30,758 bases of DNA from a virus, in IMG/VR virus record IMGVR_UViG_3300005935_007929, positions 1-30,758 of that record; one strand, written 5' to 3'. Below are positions 5,206 through 12,863 of the stretch, piece by piece. The notes below the pieces were generated by a model. The model was given only the letters and a program-made list of their open reading frames with translations, ran no database searches and was not told the origin of the DNA. Position numbers and translations under genes: made by a program. Position 1 is the first letter of the stretch. Each line of letters opens with the position of its first letter.

Positions 5206-7190
5206 ATACTTTAATAGAGTTTAGTTTTCCATTATCTTTAAGTGAGAAGGAAAAAGAAGGAGACCATTTCATATTAGAAGGTTTTGCTGCTGCAAATGAT
5301 TTTGATTTTCAGAATGACATAATTTCTGATTCTGCTCTACGAAGAGCAGTTAAGAATTTTATTGAGAAAGGTAAAGTTTGCTTGAATCATACTAAAGATG
5401 AAATTGGTAAATTACTTGATTGTCACTTTAAGGAAGGGAAAATATGGGTTAAGTTAGAAATAACGGAATCCGAAGTTATAAAAAAAATTAAGTCAGGAGA
5501 ACTCGATTGCCTTTCGATAAAAGGAAGGGTACACTATAGAACATTCGAACGAGATTTTTTTCCTGAGTCTAGTTTTATTTCAAAGGTCGTTGATGATTTG
5601 GATCTTGAAGAAGTATCTTTAGTTCCTCAAGGTGCAAATCCCGAAGCTAAAACAATTCGATGGTATATTAAAAAAGCTGTCGAATTAGCAGAAAAAAATA
5701 TGTCAAAAAAAATAAAAAAAGAAAAAGTTGAGTTAGAAGAGAAAGAAGAGGAAAAAGTTGAGGAAAAAGAAGAGGAAACTACCGAAGAAAAGGTAGAAGA
5801 AAAACCAGAGGAAAAGGTAGAAGAAAAACCTGAAGAAAAGGAGGAAGAAAAGAAAGAAGAACTTTCTGAAGAAGATGAAAAGGAAGAGACAGAAGAGAAA
5901 GAAGAAGAGAAAGAAGAGAAAGAAGAGACAGAAGAGAAAGAAGAAGAAGAAGAGAAAGAAGAAACAGAATTATCAGAAGACAAAAAACAATTGGATAAAA
6001 AAATTGTTTATCAAGTTATGAACTCTGGTGATGTTAAGATGGAAGAGAAAAAAGACTTATCAGAATTTAAAAAAGAGTTATTGAGAACTGGTAGTTGGAA
6101 ACATAATGCTAGTAAAGATGGTATGTTGAACGTTACAAAGGATATGTTAAAGACTATTGTAAAAAACTTCAAAGATAAAGTTCTTGATAATGTTTTTGTT
6201 CCTTTAGGACATCCTACTAATGATGACCCCTCAAATAATGTTGGCGAAGTTGTTGGTTTAGATATTGAAGATGAAAAATTAATGGCTACAATTGATGTAA
6301 AAGATAAATCAATTATTGGTAAGATTAAGAAAGGACTCATTAAAGGAATTTCAGCTAGTCTTGCAGAAAATTATATGAAGAAAGATACAGAAGAGAAAGT
6401 TGGACCAACCCTATTTCATGCCGCTCTTGTTAGTGAGCCGTATATTAAGGGGATGGGTTCATTTGCCACAATTCCGTTATCAGAGGAATGGAAAGATAGT
6501 GAAGTGATTCAGATAATTAATGTAGAAGAAGTTTTAACATTAGGTGAAATGAGTAAAAGACTCGAAAAAATAGAAAAGAAGTTAGAGTTAAGTGAAGATG
6601 AAACTTCTGAAGAGGAAACTAAGAAGGAAACTTCCGAAGAAACCTCAGAGGAAGATGAATCGAAAATCAAAGAGGAGGAAACTCCAGCAGAGGAATCCAA
6701 AGAAGAGGAGACTGAGTCTTCCAAAGGTGGCGAAGAAGCCAAAGAGGAAGAGAAGGAAACCGAAACAGAGGAAACCGAAACTGAAGAAACTGAATCCGAG
6801 ACGGAAGAAGCCAAGGAGGGAGTTGAATTGGCTGAATCCGAAAAAAGGTACGAGGAACTTTTAGGCAAGGGTTTAGTAACTCCTGCTGAAAAAGCACTTC
6901 TTATACCGCTGCTCGCTTCAAATACGGAAATTGAGCTATCAGAAGGAAAAAAGGTCGCTTCTGGCAAAGCTCTTTATGAGTATTTGAAGAAACAGTCTCC
7001 TAAATTTTCTTTAAGTGAAAATGGAACATCTGAAGAACCTAGTAAAAAGGAGAAAGAAAAAGATGAAATTCCTGAAGAAATAGATAAGCAACTTAAGAAA
7101 ATGAATTTCAGTGAAAAAGATGATAGAAAAGAAATTTACAAGAATTTCAAAGAGGAAAAAGAAGGAGAAAGAGAATCAACTCCGTTTTAA
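5196..7190 (+). CDS. Double protease-like and scaffold protein (XkdF-like + Mu gpI-like)
   Basis: A 664-aa protein in five parts. Residues 23-155 resemble the XkdF/S78_2 protease-like domain: LEGFAAANDFDFQNDII, LNHTKDE with His65, SGELDCLSIKG with Ser107, and the closing EVSLVPQGANPEA. Residues ~170-265 are almost pure Glu/Lys. Residues 282-440 resemble Mu gene I protease: DGMLNVTKDML, VPLGHPTNDDP with His339, NNVGEVVGL, and GISASL with Ser386/388. A second Glu-rich stretch (~465-540) follows, then a helical C-terminus with LVTPAEKALL, as in Mu gpI relatives. The acidic, helical parts suit an assembly scaffold that is degraded on maturation. Internal in-frame ATGs (M169, M282) could yield scaffold-only products, as Mu gene Z does from gene I. 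No other in-frame start lies near ATG 5196. Confidence 0.75.
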   Translation: MLEYTLIEFSFPLSLSEKEKEGDHFILEGFAAANDFDFQNDIISDSALRRAVKNFIEKGKVCLNHTKDEIGKLLDCHFKEGKIWVKLEITESEVIKKIKSGELDCLSIKGRVHYRTFERDFFPESSFISKVVDDLDLEEVSLVPQGANPEAKTIRWYIKKAVELAEKNMSKKIKKEKVELEEKEEEKVEEKEEETTEEKVEEKPEEKVEEKPEEKEEEKKEELSEEDEKEETEEKEEEKEEKEETEEKEEEEEKEETELSEDKKQLDKKIVYQVMNSGDVKMEEKKDLSEFKKELLRTGSWKHNASKDGMLNVTKDMLKTIVKNFKDKVLDNVFVPLGHPTNDDPSNNVGEVVGLDIEDEKLMATIDVKDKSIIGKIKKGLIKGISASLAENYMKKDTEEKVGPTLFHAALVSEPYIKGMGSFATIPLSEEWKDSEVIQIINVEEVLTLGEMSKRLEKIEKKLELSEDETSEEETKKETSEETSEEDESKIKEEETPAEESKEEETESSKGGEEAKEEEKETETEETETEETESETEEAKEGVELAESEKRYEELLGKGLVTPAEKALLIPLLASNTEIELSEGKKVASGKALYEYLKKQSPKFSLSENGTSEEPSKKEKEKDEIPEEIDKQLKKMNFSEKDDRKEIYKNFKEEKEGERESTPF

Positions 7191-7208
7191 ATTCATTAAA
7201 ATAAAAAA

Positions 7209-7661
7209 ATGACAGCATTAACAGATACTTTTGAAGCAAAAAGACAAGATGGTCATCTTATCGACTACGAGGTAAAGGCCGCTCAGAACATTTACAAGGG
7301 AGCTATTGTTTGTGTCAAACACACAACAGATGGTTATTTATATGCCGCATTAAGTACACAGGCTTCTGATTACCTTTTCGCAGGAATAGCTGCTGAAAAT
7401 TCTCTTGTAGCTAGTGTAACCACAGACACTCAAGGTCTTAGACGAGCAAGAGTTTTCAGAAATGGTGTTTTTGAGTTAGTTACTTCAGGTGATCTCACAC
7501 AGGCCGTAGTTGGAGAAAAAGTTTATGCAGAAGATGATAATACAGTAGGAACGACTACTACCCATGCATTGTATGTTGGAATAGTAGTTGAGTATGTAAG
7601 TAGTACGAGAGTAAAGGTTGATATTGGCCCAGGAGTTAATGAATACACTTTAACAGCATAA
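7209..7661 (+). CDS. Head decoration / capsid cement protein (DUF2190-like)
   Basis: A 150-aa protein, small and beta-rich, opening with an ETFEAKRQDG-like segment (DTFEAKRQDGHLIDYE) and containing alternating Gly/Ala/Val patches such as NIYKGAIVCV, LFAGIAAENS and VVGEKVYAEDDNTV. This layout matches DUF2190-type capsid stabilising proteins that trimerise on the outside of phage heads, and the gene sits directly before the major capsid gene, as usual for them. The leader is A-rich without a Shine-Dalgarno. It is a plausible acceptor for surface glycans made by the downstream island, but that is inference. Confidence 0.75.
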   Translation: MTALTDTFEAKRQDGHLIDYEVKAAQNIYKGAIVCVKHTTDGYLYAALSTQASDYLFAGIAAENSLVASVTTDTQGLRRARVFRNGVFELVTSGDLTQAVVGEKVYAEDDNTVGTTTTHALYVGIVVEYVSSTRVKVDIGPGVNEYTLTA

Positions 7662-7665
7662 AAAT

Positions 7666-8604
7666 ATGTTAGTAAAAACAGACATACCAAAACTTTTAAC
7701 GGCGGGAATGAGAAAGGAGTTTATGAAAGAGTTCGAAAAAGCTCCAGCAGAATGGGAAAAAATTGCTATCAAAATCAAATCGACAAAATCAGAAGAAGAT
7801 TATGCTTGGATTGGAGGTGTCCCAGGTTTACACGAATGGAGAGATGAAAGAATTCCAGAGGCATTACTCGAACACAACTATGCCATTAAAAATCTAGATT
7901 GGGAAGGTTCAATTGCAGTTAGCAAAAACGCAATTGATGATGAACAGTATAACCAGATTAACTTAAAGGTTAAACAGTTAGCCAATAGAGCAAAGAGATT
8001 TTGGGGAAAGATGGTCTTTAGACTTCTCTCCCAAGGAAATCTCTCTACTGGTACTGCAACAGTATTCAATGGAAAGAACATCACCTGTTATGACGGAAAT
8101 CCATTTTTCTATGGATCACATGAAGAGGGAGAATCTGGTAGTCAGAGTAATAAGGGAACAGTTGCTTTCAGTTTAGATGCTATGCAGACTGCTATGGAGG
8201 CAATGATGGCTCTTAAGGACGACAAAGGTGAGGAATTAGAGGTTAGACCTAATTTATTGGTTGTTAACCCAAAGAATATGTTCCTTGCTAGAGAAATCCT
8301 AAATAGTACCTATTTTCCTACTCAAACCGCAACGACTACTTTCAAATTAGCAAGCAACGTGATGAAAGGAATTGTTGATTTGTATGTTTCTCCTTTTGTA
8401 GATGCCGATGATTGGTTTTTGTTCGATACTACTGGAATCATAAAACCTGTTATCTTACAGGTAAGAAAGGATATTGATTTCCAGAGTTTATTAACTGGTC
8501 CAGAAGCATTTATGAGAAAGAAACTCTACTTCGGTGTTGATTGGAGAGGAATGGTTGGATGGGGTCTTTGGCAGTATGCCTATGGCTCAAGTAGTACTTG
8601 GTAG
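7666..8604 (+). CDS. Major capsid protein, Mu gpT-like
   Basis: A 312-aa protein with the features of the Mu-like major head subunit gpT: an N-terminal region LLTAGMRKEFMKEFEKAPAE, SEEDYAWIGGVPGLHEWRDER (near 45-65), NYAIKNLDWEGSIAVSKNAI, the VNPKNMFLAREIL strand (about 201-213), and a C-terminal FGVDWRGMVGWGLWQYAYGS. It forms the icosahedral shell and would be the final target of the upstream proteases. Translation starts 5 nt after the decoration protein stop, so the two are co-transcribed. It is the last recognisable head gene; no connector or tail-tube genes follow. Confidence 0.85.
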   Translation: MLVKTDIPKLLTAGMRKEFMKEFEKAPAEWEKIAIKIKSTKSEEDYAWIGGVPGLHEWRDERIPEALLEHNYAIKNLDWEGSIAVSKNAIDDEQYNQINLKVKQLANRAKRFWGKMVFRLLSQGNLSTGTATVFNGKNITCYDGNPFFYGSHEEGESGSQSNKGTVAFSLDAMQTAMEAMMALKDDKGEELEVRPNLLVVNPKNMFLAREILNSTYFPTQTATTTFKLASNVMKGIVDLYVSPFVDADDWFLFDTTGIIKPVILQVRKDIDFQSLLTGPEAFMRKKLYFGVDWRGMVGWGLWQYAYGSSSTW

Positions 8605-8667
8605 TAAATAGTTTCAATAGTTTATAGTTAACAATCCTTAAGTTTTCTACCATAGTCAGAATTAACC

Positions 8668-8696
8668 TTGCAATATTCGTTGATCTATGGTAGAAT
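8668..8696 (+). promoter_or_regulatory. Promoter of the glycan island, with inverted repeat
   Basis: TTGCAA (8668-8673), 17-nt spacer, TAGAAT (8691-8696). A perfect 9-bp inverted repeat, CTACCATAG (8647-8655) and CTATGGTAG (8685-8693), flanks the -35 and covers the first half of the -10, a possible operator. The open frame's first ATG (8687) lies within the promoter, which favours ATG 8768 as the true start. Confidence 0.5.
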
Positions 8697-8718
8697 GGAG
8701 AAGCAAGGATAAAAAAAG

Positions 8719-8751
8719 ATTGGAAGACTTGGCTTCTCCAGGTCTTCTAAT
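8719..8751 (+). other. Leader hairpin, 14-bp stem
   Basis: 8719-8732 pairs with 8738-8751 around the loop CTTCT: 14 consecutive pairs including two G-U. It has no U-tract, so it is not an intrinsic terminator. It lies in the predicted 5' UTR, ending 17 nt before ATG 8768, and may stabilise the mRNA or control translation. Confidence 0.5.
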
Positions 8752-8767
8752 CAAAAGAGAGATTCCT

Positions 8768-9706
8768 ATGAAAAAAGAGATTTTATTTCAATACAATAAG
8801 GAATACTTTAAAACAATTTCAGATGTTTACGAAAAAACAGCGAAAAAAATGAATAAAGTTCGTTGGGATTTCGTTAAAGAAACAAAACCTAAAATTGTTT
8901 TGGACTATGGGGCAGGAGCTAATTTTTTAACCAAATTTGCTCCCAAGGGAATTAAAGTTGATTCTTTTGATATTGGTAATTTTTCAGTAAAATATACTGG
9001 GATCAGGCATAAAAAATATGACCTGGTTTTTTTATCTGATGTTTTGGAACATATTCCTGATTTTAGTATTTTAGATGATATATTCAAAATGACTGATTAT
9101 TTTTATATTTCAACTCCTGTCTTACCTGAAAGTAAAAAACTAAGAGGATGGAAACATTTTAAATTTGAAACAAAGGAGCATTTACATTATTTTACCAAAA
9201 GGAGTTTAGATTTATTTTTTGAAGCAAGAGGTTTTAAAAATATAAAATCTGGATATCCCGAAGTAGAATGTGGATTAAGAAAAGATATTTATAGTGCTGT
9301 TTATAAAAAAGAAGTAGTTGTTTTTACTAATGGGGTATACGATATTTTACATTCGGGGCATATTCATTCATTAAAGGAAGCAAAAAAATTAGGAGATATT
9401 TTAATAGTTGGACTTAATTCTGATAAATCATCAACAAAAATAAAGCGAAAACCAATCAAAGACGAAAAAGAAAGAAAAGAAATATTAGAATCCATCAAAT
9501 ATGTTGATAAGGTTGAAATTTTTGATGAATTAAATCCACTCTTATTAATAAAGAAGATAAGACCAAATATTTTAGTAAAGGGTGGTGATTATAAAAAAGA
9601 GGATATTGTCGGATATAAATTTTTGAAAAGTTATGGTGGTCAAACTAAAACAGTTTCATACTTAAAAGGTCATTCAACAACTAATTTAATAAATAAAATA
9701 AAATGA
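8768..9706 (+). CDS. Methyltransferase fused to HldE-C-type nucleotidyltransferase
   Basis: A 312-aa fusion (start ATG 8768; an in-frame ATG at 8687 lies inside the promoter). Residues 1-175 are a class I SAM methyltransferase: motif I VLDYGAG (44-50), then VFLSDVLEHI and the late LHYFTKRSLDLFFEARGF typical of Methyltransf_11/23 members. Residues 183-312 are a cytidylyltransferase-like domain of the RfaE2/HldE C-terminal type: TNGVYDILHSGH with the HxGH nucleotide-binding motif (195-198), VGLNSDKS, LVKGGDY and the terminal HSTTNLI, close to the family's STTxII signature. HldE-C adenylylates heptose 1-phosphate to ADP-heptose. The kinase half of HldE is the next gene, overlapping by 4 nt (ATGA), so the bifunctional enzyme is split and its order reversed. 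Confidence 0.8.
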   Translation: MKKEILFQYNKEYFKTISDVYEKTAKKMNKVRWDFVKETKPKIVLDYGAGANFLTKFAPKGIKVDSFDIGNFSVKYTGIRHKKYDLVFLSDVLEHIPDFSILDDIFKMTDYFYISTPVLPESKKLRGWKHFKFETKEHLHYFTKRSLDLFFEARGFKNIKSGYPEVECGLRKDIYSAVYKKEVVVFTNGVYDILHSGHIHSLKEAKKLGDILIVGLNSDKSSTKIKRKPIKDEKERKEILESIKYVDKVEIFDELNPLLLIKKIRPNILVKGGDYKKEDIVGYKFLKSYGGQTKTVSYLKGHSTTNLINKIK

Positions 9707-10473
9707 AAGTTGCAATTCTTGGAGATAGTTTTGTAGATGAGTATCTATTTGGAGATGTAAATAGAATTTCTCCAGAAGCACCAGTTCCTATTTTAGATGT
9801 TAGAAAAAGGGAGCAAAGAGGAGGAGGTGCTATTAATGTTGCTAATAATTTGTATGGCTTGGGAATCGATTTAACACTTTTTACAATTACTAGCATGAAA
9901 TTGCCTTATAAGGTTATAAGTCCTCAAGGCTGTTCAATTCTAAAAAAAACTAGATATATTGGTAATGGCTCTCAACTTTTAAGGGTTGATGAACCACCTC
10001 ATTATTTAAAACAAGATTTGAAAAAGATGATTTACCCAAATCCAGATGATTTTGATTTAATTGCTTTTGTTGATTATGATAAGGGAATTGTTACTGGTGG
10101 AGAAGGAACAATTGTAGATTCAAAAAAGAAAGACTTATCAGTTTTTAAGGGTACAGAATATTTAAAAATAAATAATAAGGAGTATGCTGAAGCTGAAAAT
10201 AAAGGTTTTTTTCGAAAGGCTTTTATTACAAAAAATGCAAAGGGAATTGATTATTATGAATATGGAGAGTATAAATTTAATGAGCCAATACAAGCAAAAG
10301 AGGTTATAGATATAACTGGTGCTGGAGATACTGTAACAGCAACCTTAATCTTTTGCATAGCTAGAGGAATAACAGAACCAAAAGAAATGATGCGACTTGC
10401 TAATAAAGCTGCTGGAATTGTTGTTGGTAAATTAGGTACTTCAATTATAACTTTAAAAGAATTAAATGGATAA
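9703..10473 (+). CDS. hldE1-like: PfkB-family heptose-7-phosphate kinase (HldE N-terminal type)
   Basis: A 256-aa sugar kinase. The ISPEAPVPI motif (residues 22-30), the RGGGAINVANNLYGLG segment, VDYDKG, the ITGAGDT anion hole/catalytic Asp motif, and the ending NKAAGIVVGKLGTS are all characteristic of RfaE1/HldE-N, which phosphorylates D-glycero-D-manno-heptose 7-phosphate at C1. The protein is about 60 residues shorter than E. coli HldE-N, mainly in the lid and middle region, but the nucleotide and catalytic motifs are intact. It overlaps both neighbours (ATGA upstream, 8 nt downstream), indicating an operon with the nucleotidyltransferase and cupin. No GmhA or GmhB is seen in the window; the host or another part of the genome would have to supply them. 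Confidence 0.82.
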   Translation: MKVAILGDSFVDEYLFGDVNRISPEAPVPILDVRKREQRGGGAINVANNLYGLGIDLTLFTITSMKLPYKVISPQGCSILKKTRYIGNGSQLLRVDEPPHYLKQDLKKMIYPNPDDFDLIAFVDYDKGIVTGGEGTIVDSKKKDLSVFKGTEYLKINNKEYAEAENKGFFRKAFITKNAKGIDYYEYGEYKFNEPIQAKEVIDITGAGDTVTATLIFCIARGITEPKEMMRLANKAAGIVVGKLGTSIITLKELNG

Positions 10474-11095
10474 AATAAAATTAGTTAAAAAGGCATGGGG
10501 CGAGGAACATTGGATAGCAAACCAAGATTATTGTGGCAAACTTTTAATACTTAAGAGGGGTCTTCGTTGTTCTCTCCACTTACACAAAAAAAAAGATGAA
10601 GTATTTTATATTTATCGGGGTAAAGTCTTAATGGAAGCTGGAAATAAAAAATGGATAATGAAACAAGGAGATAAACAACATATATTACCAAATACTTTAC
10701 ATAGATTTACTGGTTTGACTGATGCCGAAATTATAGAATTTTCTTCTCATCATGAAGATTCTGATTCTTATAGAAAAGAACCATCAGGGAAAGCCTCTTT
10801 AAGAAAAGCTTATGATTATGATGGAGTAGTTAGTAAAAAGATTATACCAGAAGAAGGATCTCCAATAATTACTGGAAGAAGTTGGGAAGAAATTAATGCA
10901 ATTGATTTCAAGCGTATGAAGAAAAATCCAATTTACTTTAATCCAAAAACACGGTTAGAAAAAGAAAAATTTGCGAAAGAGTGGAAAGTAGAAATGATTA
11001 AAAAATTAGAGATAGAAGAATTTTATGAAGACGAACCAGAAATAGTAGTTTATCTTGAAAAAAAATGTCCGAATTGTCATATAATAAAAGTTTAA
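10466..11095 (+). CDS. Cupin sugar-isomerase-like protein with CxxC tail
   Basis: A 209-aa protein. Residues 1-125 are a cupin: the opening KKAWGEEHWIANQDYCGK, metal-ligand pattern SLHLHKKKDEVFYI (His38, His40, Glu45), ILPNTLHRF (second His) and IEFSSHHEDSDSYR. This resembles cupins found in heptose/capsule clusters and type II mannose-6-phosphate isomerases. Its exact reaction is not determinable; a role in the isomerisation or epimerisation of a phosphosugar fits the context. The C-terminal ~80 residues are a separate charged region ending in CPNCHIIKV, a possible redox or metal CxxC. It is tightly packed between the kinase and a SWIM mini-protein. Confidence 0.65.
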   Translation: MDKIKLVKKAWGEEHWIANQDYCGKLLILKRGLRCSLHLHKKKDEVFYIYRGKVLMEAGNKKWIMKQGDKQHILPNTLHRFTGLTDAEIIEFSSHHEDSDSYRKEPSGKASLRKAYDYDGVVSKKIIPEEGSPIITGRSWEEINAIDFKRMKKNPIYFNPKTRLEKEKFAKEWKVEMIKKLEIEEFYEDEPEIVVYLEKKCPNCHIIKV

Positions 11096-11096
11096 T

Positions 11097-11291
11097 ATGA
11101 GAAAATTCAAAGTTAGTTCTAAAACTAAAAAAGGAGTTTTTTATATAGTAGAGGCAAACGAGAATGAAATCGAGTGCAATTGTCCTGCTGGGGAAAGAGG
11201 TTTCGAGTGTAATCATAAAAAATTGATTAAAGATTTTATAGATCGTAAATTAATATCTTCAGAACAACTTTTGAGGATTAAGGAAATATGA
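11097..11291 (+). CDS. 64-aa SWIM-type zinc finger protein
   Basis: A 64-residue protein consisting almost solely of a SWIM finger: C27-x-C29-x8-C38-x-H40 within IECNCPAGERGFECNHKK, preceded by a beta segment (FKVSSKTKKGVFYIVEA) and followed by a helix. SWIM domains bind DNA or protein and are normally part of larger proteins (for example MuDR transposases or SWI2/SNF2 ATPases), so a stand-alone version is unusual. It overlaps the epimerase gene by 4 nt and has a weak AGGA-like sequence. Its role inside a sugar operon is unknown. Confidence 0.7.
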   Translation: MRKFKVSSKTKKGVFYIVEANENEIECNCPAGERGFECNHKKLIKDFIDRKLISSEQLLRIKEI

Positions 11292-12079
11292 AAAAAATAA
11301 TTCTATTTGGTGGTCATGGCTTTATTGGTTCAAATCTAACTAGGGCTCTTCAAAATAAATACAAATTAACCTTATGGGACAAAGATATTTGTAAAGGCAT
11401 AAATATTAAAAATGATTTTGACTATATTTATCACTTAGCCGCTAATACTGATGCTAGATTTCCTGATGATGTAGAAATGTATAGAAATAATATTTTGAGT
11501 TTTTTGGAAGTTCTTAAGTTTGCTCTCAAGGGAAAAGGTAAGTTGATATATACTTCATCTGCTTCGGTTTATGGTTGTAAAAATAATAATATAATAAATG
11601 CTTATGCTCATTCTAAGAGATTAGTAGATGAAATTGCTGAAAGATTTTCTAGCAGATTAAAAATAGTTGGCTTGAGACCATTCAATGTTTATGGAGAAGG
11701 TGAATTGGGGAAAGGGAAAAATGCTAGTGTAATCACTCAATGGCGAGAACAGATATTAAAAGGAGAAAGACCTACCATTTTTTCAGGTGATTATAAACGA
11801 GATTTTATTTATGTAAAAGATGTAGTTAAAGGACTTAAGAAGGCAATGAAGCTAAAAAATGGAATTTATGATTTAGGAACAGGAATAGCAACTGATTTCT
11901 TTGATGTTTTTAAAATTGTTACGAAGGTCATGGATGTTTATATTGAACCAAGTGTCATTAAAAATCCTTACATAGGAACTTATCAAGAATATACTAAAGC
12001 AAATATCAAGTGGGGTTTTAAACCAGATTATACCGTCGAATCTGGAATCAAAGATTACTTTAAAGATGAAAGAAAATAA
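11288..12079 (+). CDS. hldD-like: ADP-heptose 6-epimerase-like SDR (HldD-like)
   Basis: A 263-aa extended short-chain dehydrogenase. It has the NAD(P)-binding GGHGFIGSN (8-16), HLAANTD, the TSSASVYG segment, and the catalytic Tyr106-x3-Lys110. Several later motifs follow HldD rather than generic epimerases: RPFNVYGEGELGKGKNAS (130-147), KRDFIYVKDV (170-179), YDLGTG and a late GTYQEYTKAN. HldD interconverts ADP-D-glycero- and ADP-L-glycero-D-manno-heptose, so it completes the pathway suggested by the neighbouring kinase and nucleotidyltransferase. It is about 45 residues shorter than E. coli HldD, mainly in the N-terminal half. Overlaps with both neighbours indicate one operon. Confidence 0.72.
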   Translation: MKKIILFGGHGFIGSNLTRALQNKYKLTLWDKDICKGINIKNDFDYIYHLAANTDARFPDDVEMYRNNILSFLEVLKFALKGKGKLIYTSSASVYGCKNNNIINAYAHSKRLVDEIAERFSSRLKIVGLRPFNVYGEGELGKGKNASVITQWREQILKGERPTIFSGDYKRDFIYVKDVVKGLKKAMKLKNGIYDLGTGIATDFFDVFKIVTKVMDVYIEPSVIKNPYIGTYQEYTKANIKWGFKPDYTVESGIKDYFKDERK

Positions 12080-12863
12080 AAGAAAAATAGGGATTATCGG
12101 TTCTGAAGGTTGTGTTGGTAAACCTCAAGTTTCTTTTTGGAGTTATGGTGAAATTTATTCAGTCTTTCGGTTTGATATTTCTCTAGTTCTAAATTCAAAG
12201 GAAGCAATTAATTCTTGTGATCTTGCAGTAATTTGTGTACCTACCCCTGAGAGAGAAGATGGATCTTGTGACACTTCAATTGTTGAAGAGTCAGTTAAAT
12301 GGATAGAAGCTCCCGTTATTCTCATTAAATCGACAATTCCACCAGGAACTATTGATTTTTTGAGAAAAAAATATCGTAAAAGAATAGTTCATAGTCCAGC
12401 ATTTCTTCTTGAAACCAAATATGGCAATCCTAATAAATTTTGGAAAGATCCTTTGGCGATTCCATTTGTAATTTTAGGAGGTTATCCTAAGGATAGAAAT
12501 TATGTTTATAATCTTCTTCTGCCCATTACTGGATCTAAAACTTTTAAATTTATGAGTGCCAAAGATAGTGAGATGGTAAAATATATGAGTAATTCTTTTG
12601 GGGCATTGAAAGTTACTTGGGCTACTGAGATAAAAAGAGTTTGTGATGCTTCGGGAGTTAACTTTGGAGAAGTAAGGGAAGCTTGGTCTTTAGATCCTAG
12701 TGTAACAAAATCTCATACTCTTGTTTTTCAAGATAAACCTGGTTTTAGCGGAGCTTGCCTTCCAAAAGATAGTAGAGCCTTAGTTCAGTTTGCAGAGAAG
12801 GCTGGTTATGCCGCGGAATTAATTAAAGAAGTGTTAAGATTAAATGAAAAATTTAAATCCTAA
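12066..12863 (+). CDS. Short UDP-sugar 6-dehydrogenase (Ugd/WecC family)
   Basis: A 265-aa protein of the UDP-glucose/GDP-mannose dehydrogenase family. It has a divergent Rossmann start (IGIIGSEGCVGKP), VICVPTPE (55-62), IKSTIPPGT (87-95), the SPAFLLE equivalent of PEFLxE, KYMSNSFGALKVTWATE, and GFSGACLPKD with the catalytic Cys231. It oxidises a nucleotide sugar to a uronic acid; beside WecB the substrate may be UDP-ManNAc. The usual third domain, which binds the UDP part (~150 residues), is absent: the gene ends soon after the central helix, and the next gene starts inside it (20-nt overlap). It may act on a different substrate or in a minimal form. Confidence 0.75.
   Translation: MKENKRKIGIIGSEGCVGKPQVSFWSYGEIYSVFRFDISLVLNSKEAINSCDLAVICVPTPEREDGSCDTSIVEESVKWIEAPVILIKSTIPPGTIDFLRKKYRKRIVHSPAFLLETKYGNPNKFWKDPLAIPFVILGGYPKDRNYVYNLLLPITGSKTFKFMSAKDSEMVKYMSNSFGALKVTWATEIKRVCDASGVNFGEVREAWSLDPSVTKSHTLVFQDKPGFSGACLPKDSRALVQFAEKAGYAAELIKEVLRLNEKFKS

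Noticed and set aside
5627-6967. Serine-rich minus-strand frames opposite the scaffold gene
   Set aside because: They are the complement of Glu/Lys codons (GAA/GAG read as TTC/CTC or shifted TCT), not genes.
8647-8693. The 9-bp inverted repeat as an intrinsic terminator of the capsid operon
   Set aside because: The loop would be 29 nt and no T-run follows; it fits an operator over the promoter better.
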